This document shows positions 23,515-35,913 of a DNA stretch of 64,000 bases, in pieces. A model generated the notes under the pieces. The model did no database searches. It was not told the DNA's origin and saw only the letters and a program-made list of their open reading frames with translations. Both the position numbers and the translations under genes were made by a program. Within the stretch, counting starts at the first letter, position 1. Each line of letters opens with the position of its first letter. Source of the DNA: Edaphochlamys debaryana (Eukaryota > Chlorophyta > Chlorophyceae > Chlamydomonadales); contig JAEHOE010000068.1 in the NCBI GenBank assembly GCA_016858145.1, forward strand, positions 248,001-312,000, in the 5' to 3' direction.

Positions 23515-26500
23515 GCTGCCCCTTCGTCCACGTCAACCAAGCCACCTCGATGCTGCCCTCGGGTCCGGGCACAGCAATGATGACGTGTGCGGGGTGCTAC
23601 CTCACAATCTCGCGCTGCCGCCTGACTTGCAAGAGCGGATGCGACCTGCCCGGCAGCCCGGGCAAGCGCGGGCCTGAGGCCTCGATCAGCCTGTGGAGCT
23701 GCCCGCCAACCAACCACCGCCTCGACGTCAACGCCACCGGGGGGCTGTACTGTGTAGCGCTGGGACCGGGTGAGCGGGGGCGGGCTGGGAGCGGGGTGGG
23801 GGCAGAATAGGAGCGGGATGGCAGGGGAATGGGGGCGGATGGGAGCTGACTAGAAGCGGGATGGGGAATGGGGGAGGAGGAAGGGGGCGGGATGGGAGCA
23901 CGGGACGAGAAGAAGGGTAGGGATGGGGCGAGCGGGAGCGTGAGGCGGGGCGTGAGGGGCGTGGGTGCCGGAGGTGCAGAGAAAGAGGCCGGCCAAGGCC
24001 ATGGGAGCAAGCCGGCATGTACGGCAGGGCTGGAAAGAGTCAAGTTGGACCGAGGCCGGGTAGCGGCCGGGCTCAAAGGGCCGGCGGCCAACTTCGCTGG
24101 AATGGCAAGCCAGCGTGGGGGCCGGGGGCCTGAGGATGTGGAGCGAAAGGCGGGCAGGGGAGTAGGTGAAGAGCCAAGGGATGCAAGTGGACTTGAAAGA
24201 AGCTAGATGCGGAGAGAGAGCCGTGGGCAATCTGTCAGGGTGCAATCCATGGGTTCAAAGTTGCCGCTTGGCGAGGGGTGCTGGTCGGGTTCCCGCTTTT
24301 CACTCCTGTCCCCCTCGCCCCATTCCTTTCGTTCCCTCGCATGCAAAACAGCCCCACCCAGGCCGCCCCCGTCTCCACCAGCAATCTCCGTGTCACCACC
24401 GCCACGCGGCTCCCCGTCCCCCTCCCCGTCTCCCTCCTCCTCGCCCTCCCCCTCGCCCTCCCCCTCCCCATCCCCCCGCCCCTCCCCCTCTCCGGGGCAC
24501 GCCTCGCCTCCGTACGACCCGTATCCCGCGTATCCGCCCTACTCCCCTGATCCGCCCGCCGCGACACCACCTCCTCCATCAAACCTCGTAAGCCTACCTC
24601 GGCCTGGGTTTGAGCATGGCTGCACCAGCTGGGGACACTGCACTCGCAGGGGCCGTGCAGCGTAGCCAGGGTGACGAGCTGGGGACAGGGGGGCCGCACG
24701 GACCGCCAGGTCCAGGGTCGGTTGACGCTCTACCATACGCACCCAGCACACGTCATCCCGTTCTGAACAGCTAGGGGTTGGCAGATATACCAGTGACCGC
24801 CGGGGGTGTCGACAGTAGTTTTGGGGTACCGGTACTCTTCGCTGCAACCCTGGACCTGTGCACCCCGCCCCTTGCCTTTCCCGCGTCAGACCTGCGCTGA
24901 CGTCATCACCTCCTTGGCGCCGTACGACTACCTGCTGGGCGAGAACCCCTCGGTAGGCATGACTAAGGCCGGCACGTGGGCATGCATGGGCAGTCGAGTT
25001 CCTATTGCTCCCAGCGCATGGGGGTGTTAACATGCGCACCGGGGCAGCGCCCTGAACGCTCGAGGTAGTGTTGGTAGGCAAGCCTGTCCCTTGAGCCTTT
25101 CCCCTTCGCCACACACCCCCAACGCCCCCAGGACACCCGGCTCGCCCGCCTGAACCAGAAGCTGGCCCTGGCCCCGGCCGTGCAGGACGCGGCGGGATAT
25201 ACCGGGGTGAGGTCATGGTGATCGAGTGCAGTGGTTGGGGAGCCTTCTGCCGTGGGGCAGACGGTGGGCAGGCAATGGAGGTTGCAGTGGGGCAGGGGCA
25301 AGCAGTGGGCAGGCAGCTCAGGCAGCTCACATGAGTCACAACCTCAGCTGTATCTCCCCTTATCTCCCCTTTTTGTCATCCGTTTCTCTCAGGCCTTTCA
25401 GTACATCAAGTCTAAGGGCACTGGCTTCTCCTGCGGCTTTACGCAGAACTGGGCGGGAGAGGTGCGGACTGTGGAGGGCTGGAGGGGTGCTGAAGGTCGA
25501 GCCTCCTGTCTCCTTGCTGTCCCGCTGGAAGGGTACGGCGGCGCAAACCGGGTTAATCCTGCCAGCCGGAGGCTAAACAACGCACGCCACCACACCAGCA
25601 CCTGTGCATCCCACGCCGCCGCAGGTGTTTGAGGGCCTGGATGGGCAGTACCCCTACATGCTGGCGGGGGGCACTGGGGACAACAAGGCACCCAACACGG
25701 CCGCAGGTGCGGCAGCGGTTAGATGGGCAGGCGCAACAAGTCGGGACACTGACAGCTGACTGCGTTGGAGAGCGTGAGCGTGCTAGTGGTGGGGCGCATG
25801 CATGCCTGTGGCCATTCGTGGGGATGTGAAGGGAGGTGGTCTGGAGCGGGGCTATGGCGCTTGCGGAGGTATGAAAGCAGCCCGACAACGCACCCCCAAC
25901 CTCAAACCCAACCCCAACCTCAACCCCACCCTTGCATGCAGGGTACAAGGAGTACATCGGTTCAGAGGTTACCTCGCTGTTCGCGAAGTACGCCTCGCTG
26001 CCAGGTGCTTACATCTTCTACATCTACCACGGCGCTGCCGCGGATCACGTGCTTCTCATCGAGCAGCTCGCAAACCAGAAGGTACGGCAGTACGGCAAAG
26101 CATGGAATGCGGCCAGGGACCGTGCCGCGGGTGCCTTCGGATCCAGAGCGCCGTGGCGTGGCTTGACGCACCCTTGCGTGGCATGGCCTCACGTACCGTA
26201 ATCGTGTGAGCTACGCGCTTTCCCAACCTATTTACTTCGGCCCCGCAACCCTTCCCAGGGCTATCGTGTGTACCAGAGCTATAACTCCGTTTACAGCCTC
26301 AAGGTGGGACATCGAGGGAGCCTGGAAACAGCGCCCTGGGGATAGTTGTGTGGCGTGTTGGGGGCTGGTCGGGCTATCACGAGGTTTGGGACGGCAGAAT
26401 CCATATGGTCGGACTGTCCCGGATGCCAAGCGTATCGGAGCTGCCACTGGGCAATGGCGGCGGCATGCAGGGCTTGGAACAGCAGGGCTTGAGCAGGCGG

Positions 26501-28605
26501 GCGCTCTTGCGCGTTGATGCCGAGGGCCTTGACGGCGCTGGTGGCTTGCTGTCAGTTGGCTTGATCCGTACGCATGGCGGCGGCGAAGGCGGCGGCGGAC
26601 TGCACGGGCCCTCAACCCAAGCCTCGGGGGCCGAGACCTCACCTTTGCGCCCGCCGTGACGGCTGCAGTAGTGCACGCCGGGACGCGGGCAGTTCGCCTG
26701 ATGCTCCTGCTTCATCGCGTGTCGTGGCCTACCCGCTGCTCCCTCAACCCCTGCCCCGCACCTCTGGCTGCCGCTCTATCCCTCCCTACGCTCTCCAATG
26801 CTCCGAAAATCACCCTGCACCTCCCCCCTTCCCCCCCCGCGCCCCCTGCGGCCTTTAGGCCTGGCTCGAGCCCGGGGACATGGCGGCTCTGACAGCCCTG
26901 TGGGGCCCCGACCCCAGCAAGGGCTTCATCGTGCCCAACACCAAGCTCTACGGAACCATCAACGGGCTCCTCCTGGTGGGCTCGTAATCCTTTCTCGCGA
27001 TTCCTATCAGCCCACGGCGTCACAAAGGCATTCCTTACTGGTCCTGCATCACCCGGCTTCGTGGGCTCGTGAAGCTCCACGCCTGTGCCCCACCGGAGAC
27101 GACGTCTGACGCCTGCATGTCTCGCTGCCGCCCCCCGCACCTCCCCATCCCCGACCCCACCAGTCCATGTTTAACGGAACCTACAACGCAACGAACCTGC
27201 CCCCGGCGTCCGTAATTGGGCCGGACTTGTACGCGTACCTTACCTACTGGACCAACCAGGCCATCAATAAGACCAAGGTGAGGGGGCAAAACAGGTGTTG
27301 TGTACGGTAACCGTAGCGTAGTACGCACGTCCCCACGAGGCTGGATGAAGGAGCGGGCGAGCGGTACGTGCGGGTACGAGCGGGTACGAGCGGGAGCCGT
27401 GAGGCGGGCGCGGCCGGCGGCGTGGGGTGTCTGTCCGGGCGGGGTCTGTCCAGCAGCAAGCCCGGGTGACGGGAGTTACCGGTATCTGGGAGGTTTCTGA
27501 GGAGTGCGCTCCAGCCGTTGCACTGTCTGGCCATAGCAAAAACGTTCCGTTCTCGCCCCGCGTGATCAGATCATCGAGGACATCTACGCCTCCAAAGTCA
27601 AGTACGGCGGCGGACGGGTCATTCCGCAGCCAGAGTTTGTGGCGACCTACCTGATCAAGTTTGCCCAGGTGCGGAAACGGCTGTGCTATCCTAGCTTTTC
27701 GAGCGGCATCTAACGGTCGACTGGACTCCCTTTCAATGCGCCCGCTCACCTCCCCCTCGCCCTGCCCTGACACAGTTGACTGCGTGGTACAAGGAGAACA
27801 TGCCGGTCGGAGGGAGCGCCCGAATGCCCCAGTGAGCGCGGGTGAAGGGAGGGAGGGGCGGGTGAGGGTTTGGGGTGGAAGGGGCAGCTCACGTACCCCC
27901 CAAGTGGTGAGGACAGATCACGCACCTCGCTTGAAGGGCCAGGCAAGGTTAGGGGGCGCACGTGGGAGGCGCAACGAGCCGCACTTTAGGGCCGCTGGGG
28001 GGGGCGTTGACGAGCGTGGTGACCACACGGCTGCTGTGGACTGGCCGGTGCACGCCTGGCGGTTGATGGCAAGCCTGATCCGGACCCTTCCGCCTCAGGG
28101 ACATTTTTGATGCGTGGACTGAACTGTACGGATCTCCCAACCCCGTCGTGGGTGCTGGCCTCCCGGTGAGTCTCAGGACCGGCTATGTTGGGGACCTGTG
28201 ACGCTGTGAGGCAGTAACCTGTGCTGTGGGTGGGTGCGATGGGGAGCATGCCCCGGGCCCAGACGCAAGCGGGATTCCCGGCAAAGCCCCTCGGCTTGCC
28301 TGACCACCCACTTGCTTGACACATGCAAGGACTTTGTTGCGGCGAACTTGGATCCTGTGGTGTGGTTCTGGTCCTTGGTTTGGGTCAATACCTTCCCCAC
28401 CGTTTGGGCCCCCAGGACCTGTCCTGTGTCTCCTCTGTCTTACCCTCGCCTCCCCCCTCTCCTGCCTGTCCTGTCCCTCCAGGTCAACATCATCAACCCC
28501 ATCACGGTGCCGTACTTCATGCAGATCAAGGTGTTGGAGACCACCGGCGAGGATTGCTGGTACAACTCCCGCCACCTGTTCTGGTCTCTGGACCGGCCCT
28601 GGTAG
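23515..28605 (+). pseudogene. Gene A copy 2: linker frame intact but promoter and signal-peptide exon missing
   Basis: Exons 2-15 are present at 23515-23769, 24352-24587, 24890-24952, 25132-25206, 25393-25461, 25625-25706, 25942-26081, 26259-26303, 26859-26975, 27164-27277, 27570-27668, 27776-27831, 28099-28165 and 28483-28605. With six C at 24472-24477 the Ser-Pro exon stays open and joins exon 4 in phase (..PYSPDPPAATPPPPSNL|TCADV..). This copy therefore shows the correct linker frame. The duplication began in intron 1, so no exon 1, TATA element or start codon accompanies it; the upstream neighbour is the cut RRF exon on the other strand. A protein entering the secretory pathway is not expected from this copy unless a new first exon is used. 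Confidence 0.85.
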
Positions 28606-30351
28606 ATCTCAGTGGGCGCATGTGCGTAGGGTGCCTAGGTCACGGTGCACTCTCGACGTTGCTTGGACCGGGCCTATGACCTGTCCCGTTTCCTCGGGAA
28701 CGCGCTGCAGCATGCACCGGGCAGCCTAGGGCACCCTGCTAATTAACGATCCAAGCGGACCTGGCCGATTCTGGACTTGACCTTTCCTTATTAGGACCCT
28801 CATTCAAAAGAAAGACGTGACCTTGACATCGGGTGTGACGAGGCTGGTATCACGTACAGCTGATGAAGCATGCGTGAAGGGGCAAGGCGTGCAGCAGCAA
28901 CGGCGCCGCCTGGCAAGGGGCTGCATGCAAAGGGCCAAATCGGCTCGCGTTGTCATGATGGTTTATGATGCATCGATCAACCGTGTGGGGATGGGTGAGG
29001 CTGTGGGCCGACGCTACCGGATGTTTGAGGGAGCAGGGGGGAGGGTGGATATGAAGAGGCATGCACGAAGGGGGAATGCGAGCATTGCGAGGCGCGGGGG
29101 CCTTGAAAGAAGGCGCATGGGTACGGTACCCGGAAGGCGCAAGGCTGCCCTGCGTGCGTTCATGCCTGTTACCGGTATGGCGCCGGCAACGGTAAACGGC
29201 GTAACACGCGAGTTTGGGGAGCGAAAGCCTGCGTTATCCAGTGCGATCTGGTCCTATCTGGTTGCACGTGCGCACGTTCGGTCGCACGATAGCTCGCGGC
29301 GCGTTGCAGGTCCCGCAACCGCTTCCGGGATGGTGGAAGACCTGCGACTTTTTCATGCGACTTTTGCCAAAATCGCTGCCCGGCAGAAGCAGTAGCGTCG
29401 GCGCGGGACGCAATGCTTGTTGTGAGGGATTGCGGTCAGGGGCCGTCGCGAACACAACACGATGGCACGGGTTCGTGTCCGCCCCCCCCCGCCAAATCCC
29501 CGCCCAATCTCCGCGACTCCAGGCCACCAAGTTCCCACACGCCGTGTGCCTCTCTGCAAAGTCTCCCTGTAGAGCGCAACACGTGCGCCGCGGTGACGGA
29601 GGATTGCAGACTAGAGACGATGAACCGTAGTAGCAGTTATACGTCACGGAGGAGCACGTGCCAGCCACGCGCGTGCCCCGGCTGGCATTGACGCATCACT
29701 TCCTGCAGCGCTATCTGCGTATGCCCCGCTGCCGATTCATCCGGCGGCAGGCGAGACCGAGCGAGGCCGAGGGCGAGGCTTCCACCGACGCCAGATACCA
29801 CGGGACGCATGTGTTTCCCGGTGAAACGCAGGAATACGCTCGTCCAAGAGGGTCGTCCACTTCTAGTCTCGTGTCAACTCTTTGCAAATAGCTGGCCACT
29901 GAGCACCTGCATGTACTTGTGGCATGAGCGTTGGCTTAAAGATATCGAAAACAGCAGTTACTAAGACGCGCAGATCGGACACGGTAGGAAGTCCTTGGAC
30001 TTGATGCGCCTCGACTGAGACGTCGTCAACTCGCTGTGCACGTGCACCTGACGTGAGTATCTGCGGCATGCGAGCAGATGACTGGTAATAGGCGACCCAG
30101 AGTAATTGCGCGCTACCCCAGCCACCCCTGCGCCTCCCGTACCCCCGCCGCCCCTTACTGTATGTACTGCAAAGGCCAAGCCAGGCCCGCCGAAGACAAG
30201 GGCGCCCTCTTGTGGCTTACAATGCTAGACATGCAAAAGCGCAGCTGTCCAGACTCCAGCTTACCTAAGTCCGCTACGAGCAGCCGACCGAAACTGGCCC
30301 ACATCGCGTTGGATGAGATGCTCGCGCTCTTGAACGATCCGTCATCAGACC
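28606..30351. other. Intergenic region between gene A copy 2 and gene B copy 2
   Basis: Near-identical duplicate of 14335-16080; no supported gene. Confidence 0.5.
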
Positions 30352-30358
30352 TATAAAA
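30352..30358 (+). promoter_or_regulatory. TATA box of gene B (copy 2)
   Basis: tataaaa 68 bp before the start codon at 30426, identical in context to 16081-16087. Gene B copy 2 therefore retains at least the proximal promoter. Confidence 0.75.
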
Positions 30359-30425
30359 GCTCGAGGGACCCAACCTAGCGTGCTATCGAGAACACCTCTA
30401 CCTCACGTAGTCACTCGGCGCTAAA

Positions 30426-33400
30426 ATGCGCACCCCGTCAACCGCCGGGCTGGCGCTGCTGGCCTGCGCCGTCGTCCTTGGCCATGCTTGCGTGGCATTC
30501 GCTGCAGGTAGGCGTCTGTACTGAGAGTCGCTGGCCTCGATGCGGGAGCAGCCGTGTCGCCATCCGCCACGCGCGCGTCTCGCCGGAGCAGCCCGAGCAG
30601 ACCCATCTCCACGCACTTCAGTCGTCGAGAACCTACACAGCATGCGCTATGAGTGCTCAACCTTGCATCTGGGTTGCGGATGTTCTCCAAAAGGTGTCGT
30701 GCCTCAGCGCATGAACGCCATCTCGTGGTCTCAGGCCGCGATATCAACACTAACTTGCAGCATGTAGTAGTGCGCGAGCGACTTGTCCTTGCTAGAGTGT
30801 TTGGCCTCGAGTCTGGGAGGCTACGCGCGGGCGGTCCGGACTCTGTGCTTTCCGGTCGTCCGACGCTGCTGCGTTCGGTTACCCCCAAGCCCCTCGCCTA
30901 GTCCGCCGCTCCTCCTGCCAGCCCTTTCTCACATGACTTCTCTGTCCTCCCTTACCCATGACAGACCACTCGCTCAGGCGTGGCCTACCTCCTCCGAACC
31001 GTCGGCCTCCGCCGCACCGCCACATGGTGTGTGCGTGAGGATGTGTAGGTTGTGTTGCTTTCGTAGATCAAGCAGCGGCCTGGGGGGGGGGCCCACTGCG
31101 TGACCTTGAGAGACAGGAGGATCCGTCTTGGGGCTCGTGCCGTGGACGGGGACGGGATGGGACGTCGGAGCCTGAGGAGCTTGTTCCCCTGGCGGCGAAA
31201 GCTGCGCCCGCCTTAGTGGCTTCGTCCCCGCGTCGTGCGAGCCTGTGCACCCCGCCCGTTGCCGTCTCCGCGTCAGACCTGCGCTGACGTCATCACCTCC
31301 TTGGCGCCGTACGACTACCTGCTGGGCGAGAACCCCTCGGTAGGCATGACTAAGGCCGGCACGTGGGCATGCATGGGCAGTCGAGGTCCGCAAGGTGGCG
31401 TTATGCGCGCCGGGGCAGCTGACTGCATGCTGGAGAGAGTGTTGGTAGGCAAGCCTGTCCTTTGAACCTTTCCCCTTCGCCTCGCTCACACCCCCAACGC
31501 CCCCAGGACACCCGGCTCGCCCGCCTGAATCAGAAGCTGGCCCTGGCGCCGGCCGTACAGGACGCGGCGGGCTATGCCGGGGTGAGCTACCGAGCTTGTG
31601 GTGGTGGGGCGGGGATGAGCAACGGCGAGGGTGCAGCTATGCCGGGGCGTACAGGCAACAGACAGTCCATAAGCCGCGCGAAGTAGGCATGGGAAAGCAT
31701 ACACCAAGTTGCAGTGATTTAACGGACAGACCATTTGGGCCGTAGGCCCGTAGCTACCGCACGCCCATCAGCCTCAAACGCGGCTGCCCCTCCCTTGCAT
31801 TCGTAACCCCATCCCCAGGTGTTCCAGTACATCAAGTCTAAGGGCACCGGCTTCTCCTGCGGCTTTACGCAGAACTGGGCGGGAGAGGTGCAGACTGCGG
31901 AGGGCTTGGGCCTTGGGGGGGTGTGCTGAAGGTCGAGCCTCCTGTCTCCTTGCTGTCCCGCTGGAAGGGTACGGCGGCGCAAACCGGGTCAATCCTGCCA
32001 GCCGGAGGCTAGGAAGCACACGCGACCACACCAGCACCTGTGCATCCCCCGCCGCCGCAGGTGTTTGAGGGCCTGGAGGGGCAGTACCCCTACATGCTGG
32101 CGGGGGGCACCGGGGACAACAAGGCACCCAACACGGCCGCAGGTGCGTGTCTCTCGTCTCCTGCGTCATAGGACCCCCGCCTGCCATTGCCCCAGCAGGC
32201 GCATTCTGATGTCTTCCTCGCTTGTAGAGTACAAGGCCTACTATGGAGATGAGGTTACCGCGCTCTTCAAGGAATACGCCTCCTCGTCCAAGTCGTACAT
32301 CTTCTACATCTACCACGGCGCTGCCGCGGATCACGTGCTGCTCGTTGAGCAGCTTGCAAACCAGCAGGTACGGCAGTACGGCAGTACGGCAGTACGGGAG
32401 CGTGACGCGGGCGCCTAAGGCACGCCCGGCTCGCTCACGCCCAAGCCTGCCGTGCACGTGCCGAGGACTTCAGGCGGGGAGCACGGCCTAGGAATGCCGG
32501 TCCAAGCCAAAGCTTCAGTTTGGCTGTGTTGCTTACTATGGCTGGTCCCCGTTTCACTGTCTCATCCACCTCTTGCCCCCGCCGCCGCGCTCCCCAGGGC
32601 TACCGTGTGTACCAGAGCTATAACTCCGTGTACAGCCTCAAGGTATGAAGGGGTTCTGTCGAGACATTGGTGCCCCCCACGCTCCATCTACCGGTCACCC
32701 TGTCTGACCCTTCAGCCGCTACACCTTATATATATCTGCTTGCCCCCCTCATCCCCTCCCCCTGCGGCCTCTCAGGCCTGGCTCGAGCCCGGTAACACGG
32801 ACACGCTTGCGGCCCTGTGGGGCCCCGACCCCAGCAAGGGCCACCTCATCCCCAATAACAAGCTGTACGGCATCATCGACAACATCATCACGGTGCGTGC
32901 TTCCGGCTCGATCTGCAGGACCGACAGCATGATGATCATCGGCTCTGCTCCAATTCCTGTGCAGCGCATGTAACCCGCCCGGGGCGGTGGCTGCTGGGGC
33001 CTGGCCTTACAGCCAAAGAGTGGGGCTAGTCCCAGGCACGCGGCCCCCTGATGAATTCTTCCCCCTCCTGCTGTTGCCCGCCCGTAACCTCCCTCCCCGT
33101 CCAGACCACTTTCAACACGCCCCGGATTCATGTGCTCGGAAGCCCCACGCCATGTGCCCCACCGCTGACGTTTGACCCCTGCATGATTCCCTGCCGCCCC
33201 CCGCATCCCGCCTCCGTCCAGACCACCTTCAACGGTACCTTCAGCGCCGCCAACCCGCCCCCCATCACCCTGGTCGGCCCCGACTTCCACGCCTTCATCA
33301 CGTACTGGCTCAACCAGGCAACCAACAAGACGCAGGTGAGCGCGTGGTTGGGGTGGGGGGTGGGCAGCCAGAGCGGGGGCAGTTCTCAGTTAAACGGTGA

Positions 33401-34661
33401 GGGCTTCAGCTTCTGCTACGGTTTAGGCGTTGCGATGCGTGCGTGGCACAGCACAGATGCCTGGCGAGGACTGAGGCGCATGATTGCACGAAGGGTTGGG
33501 AGAGTTGTGAACACCGCAAGTTGACACGCGCAACCACGAGTCAATGCCGCCAATCCGCGTCCCTCCACGCACCCTGATTCCATCTCCAGATCGTCGACGA
33601 CGTGTACAAGTCCAAGGTCAAGTACGGCGGCGGCCGGATCATCCCCCAGGCGGAGTTCCATGAGGGCTACGTGGCCACCTTCAACAAGGTGCACCTGCCG
33701 CTCCTTCTCATGCTGGGGATCTGGTGTCACCAGCTGCTAACTGTTGTGGCACTACTGCTCAGTGCTCACTCGAGCCGCCCAATGATATGTGCTGTCTGGC
33801 CCCAGCTCATTCCCGTGCCTGTCCTCTATCTCTTGCCCCCGGTCAACAGTTGACCGCCTGGTACAAGGACAACCTTGTGGCCGGTGGGAACGCCCGCATG
33901 CCCCAGTGAGTGCGAAGGCTAGGAATAATGAACGGAAGCACCAAGCTACCGGACGCTAATGCAACCGAGGGGCAGGTCTGCTTGGGTCGTCTGTCCGGAT
34001 ACCAAGGCCGTAGAGGGAGGGCGAATGGCACGGAAGGGTAGCAGTGCTTCATCCTGGACCGGGTGCCAACCTCTTGCAGGGACATCTTCGATGCCTGGAC
34101 GGATCTGTACGGCTCTCCCAACCCGGTTGTGGGCGCCGGGCTGCCGGTGAGCCTTGGGTCCGCCGATGGCACCGTTGTGGTTGGCCCTTGGTGCTGGGCC
34201 TTGCCACGATAGGGCGTTGGAATCACGGGGAGGGTACGGTACACAGAAAGCGAGCAGGGTGTGCGACGGGCGCCCATACACAGAGGGCTGCAGGGCACAA
34301 GGCGTGGGGCATACACGCTTGGGCGCATGGGTCCGGCTTCGAACTCCCGGGGCTTTCCGTTCCGTGCCTAACCTATGTTTTCCCGGCTTACACGAGCAGC
34401 CTCTCATCACGCAGTGGGCCCCATGCATCTTCACCAGGGCCTGTCCTGCACTCCTTTCATGCAGAGTGCAGGCACACGGAGCCCAGCCTCCCCATCCTTC
34501 CCATGTGTCGTCCTGCCCTCGTCACCCCCTCCCGCCAGATCAACATCGTCGCGGAGATCCAGTTGCCGTACTTCATGCAAATCAAGGTGGTGGAGACCAC
34601 CGGCGCCGACTGCTGGCGCAACGCCAAGGGCCTGTACGCGTCCCTCAACAAGCCCTACTAG
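30426..34661 (+). CDS. Gene B copy 2: complete duplicate of the secreted unknown-domain protein
   Basis: The same 14 exons as gene B copy 1, shifted by 14271 bp for exons 1-2 (30426-30507, 30965-31026) and by 14272 bp for exons 3-14 (31277-31339 through 34539-34661). The predicted protein of 397 residues is identical to copy 1 in every exon compared. The only difference found within the gene is one extra G in the G-run of intron 2 (near 31080). The full upstream interval, including the TATA box, is also duplicated, so both copies could be expressed and dosage would double. Confidence 0.85.
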
Positions 34662-35913
34662 AGGAACAGTTTTGCTTGCGCAAAGAAACAGGGAAAGCAT
34701 TTTGCTCGGACGGACTCTTCCTTCTTGTAAGGGGTCAACGGGTCCGGCTAGCCGGGTCTGGCCCTCCCAGCCGGTAGTGCGACGAGGGGTTGCTCTCCCT
34801 GGGGGCGCATTGTTTCGCCGCTTCATCCCTCCATATTGGAACCCAACCGGCATGCGAAGAACTATGTGTCAACTCATGCGGGGTTACTAATGGTGTATAG
34901 GGGGCTAGCCAAGCAAGAAGATGAGAGATGGAAATGAGTCCGGGCCCTGTTTGCGGGTTGAGGTTGTATATACGGTAGAACGGTACATAATCCGAGCTGG
35001 CCGCCGCACCTCACCTCATTCTGTCCGGGAGGGAGAGAGTACATACAGGCGCTGCAAATGGAGGTGAAGGCAGTCTGAACTGAAAGCATGCGGCTGGGGT
35101 TTTGCATGTCGGACGTGTGCACGCCTGCACCCTGGTAGCAGGTCTGTAGCACGGCGGCTGACTGGTAAAGCTCGCCGTGCGTAGTCATCTGCCCTCTGCC
35201 CTCTGCTGAAATAGGACCACCTCGCTCACGGCATCCGTCCATTCAGTCGCCACTCGACCGGGGTCGGACGGCCCTATGTACCATCTGCCGCACACCTGCT
35301 GCAGGAGGCGGCAAGATGCCGTACACCTGCACTCGGGCGCATGGCACGCGCGCGCGTACTCGTTCAAGCGTTACAGGCAGATTGGCATCAGCAGCAGCCG
35401 ACGCTGCCCGCCCTTCAAAACTGGTACATCCTCATCACGCACAAAACGCTTCCGCTCAGCCAACCTCCTTGCTCGTGCACCCGCTTGCGCTAGGCAGGAC
35501 CTGCAGCGCCCTCCGCCCCTCCTGCCTTGCCGGTTTGAGCACATGGGAACACGCCGCAGTGCCGCTTCCCGACCAATGCAAGGCCCAGCAGGTGTCTGCA
35601 GCTTCCGGAGACATCTGAGAGTGTCTGACAGTTGCCGCAGGCCACGCGGCCCAGATCACCCCGGCACCAAGGGTCCACGCCGCTGCCCGCAAAGCTCCCC
35701 GCATGGCCTCGTCATGCAGTCCTCAGAGCACCTCCCACCCTCCTTCCAAGCTGCGTCCCCAGCGCTTCATGACCCCAGCCGCTCGCTGCTCCGTCCTCCG
35801 CGGTCCATGGCCCCAACCGCTGCTGGCTGCTCCTCCGTGCTCAGGGCTGGATGGCCCAAACGACTGCCGCCTGCTCCTCCTCCGCCTCCTCCTCGTCGTC
35901 GTCGTCGCTCCCC
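34662..35913. other. Convergent intergenic region, gene B copy 2 / RRF
   Basis: Duplicate of 20390-21641. TTACA at 35371-35375 (TGTAA on the minus strand) lies about 540 bp past the RRF stop and is the best candidate for its polyadenylation signal. No further gene is supported. Confidence 0.5.
35371..35375 (-). terminator. Candidate TGTAA polyadenylation signal for RRF
   Basis: TGTAA on the minus strand about 540 bp downstream of the RRF stop codon, a typical 3' UTR length for chlorophycean genes. Assignment rests on motif and distance only. Confidence 0.35.
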
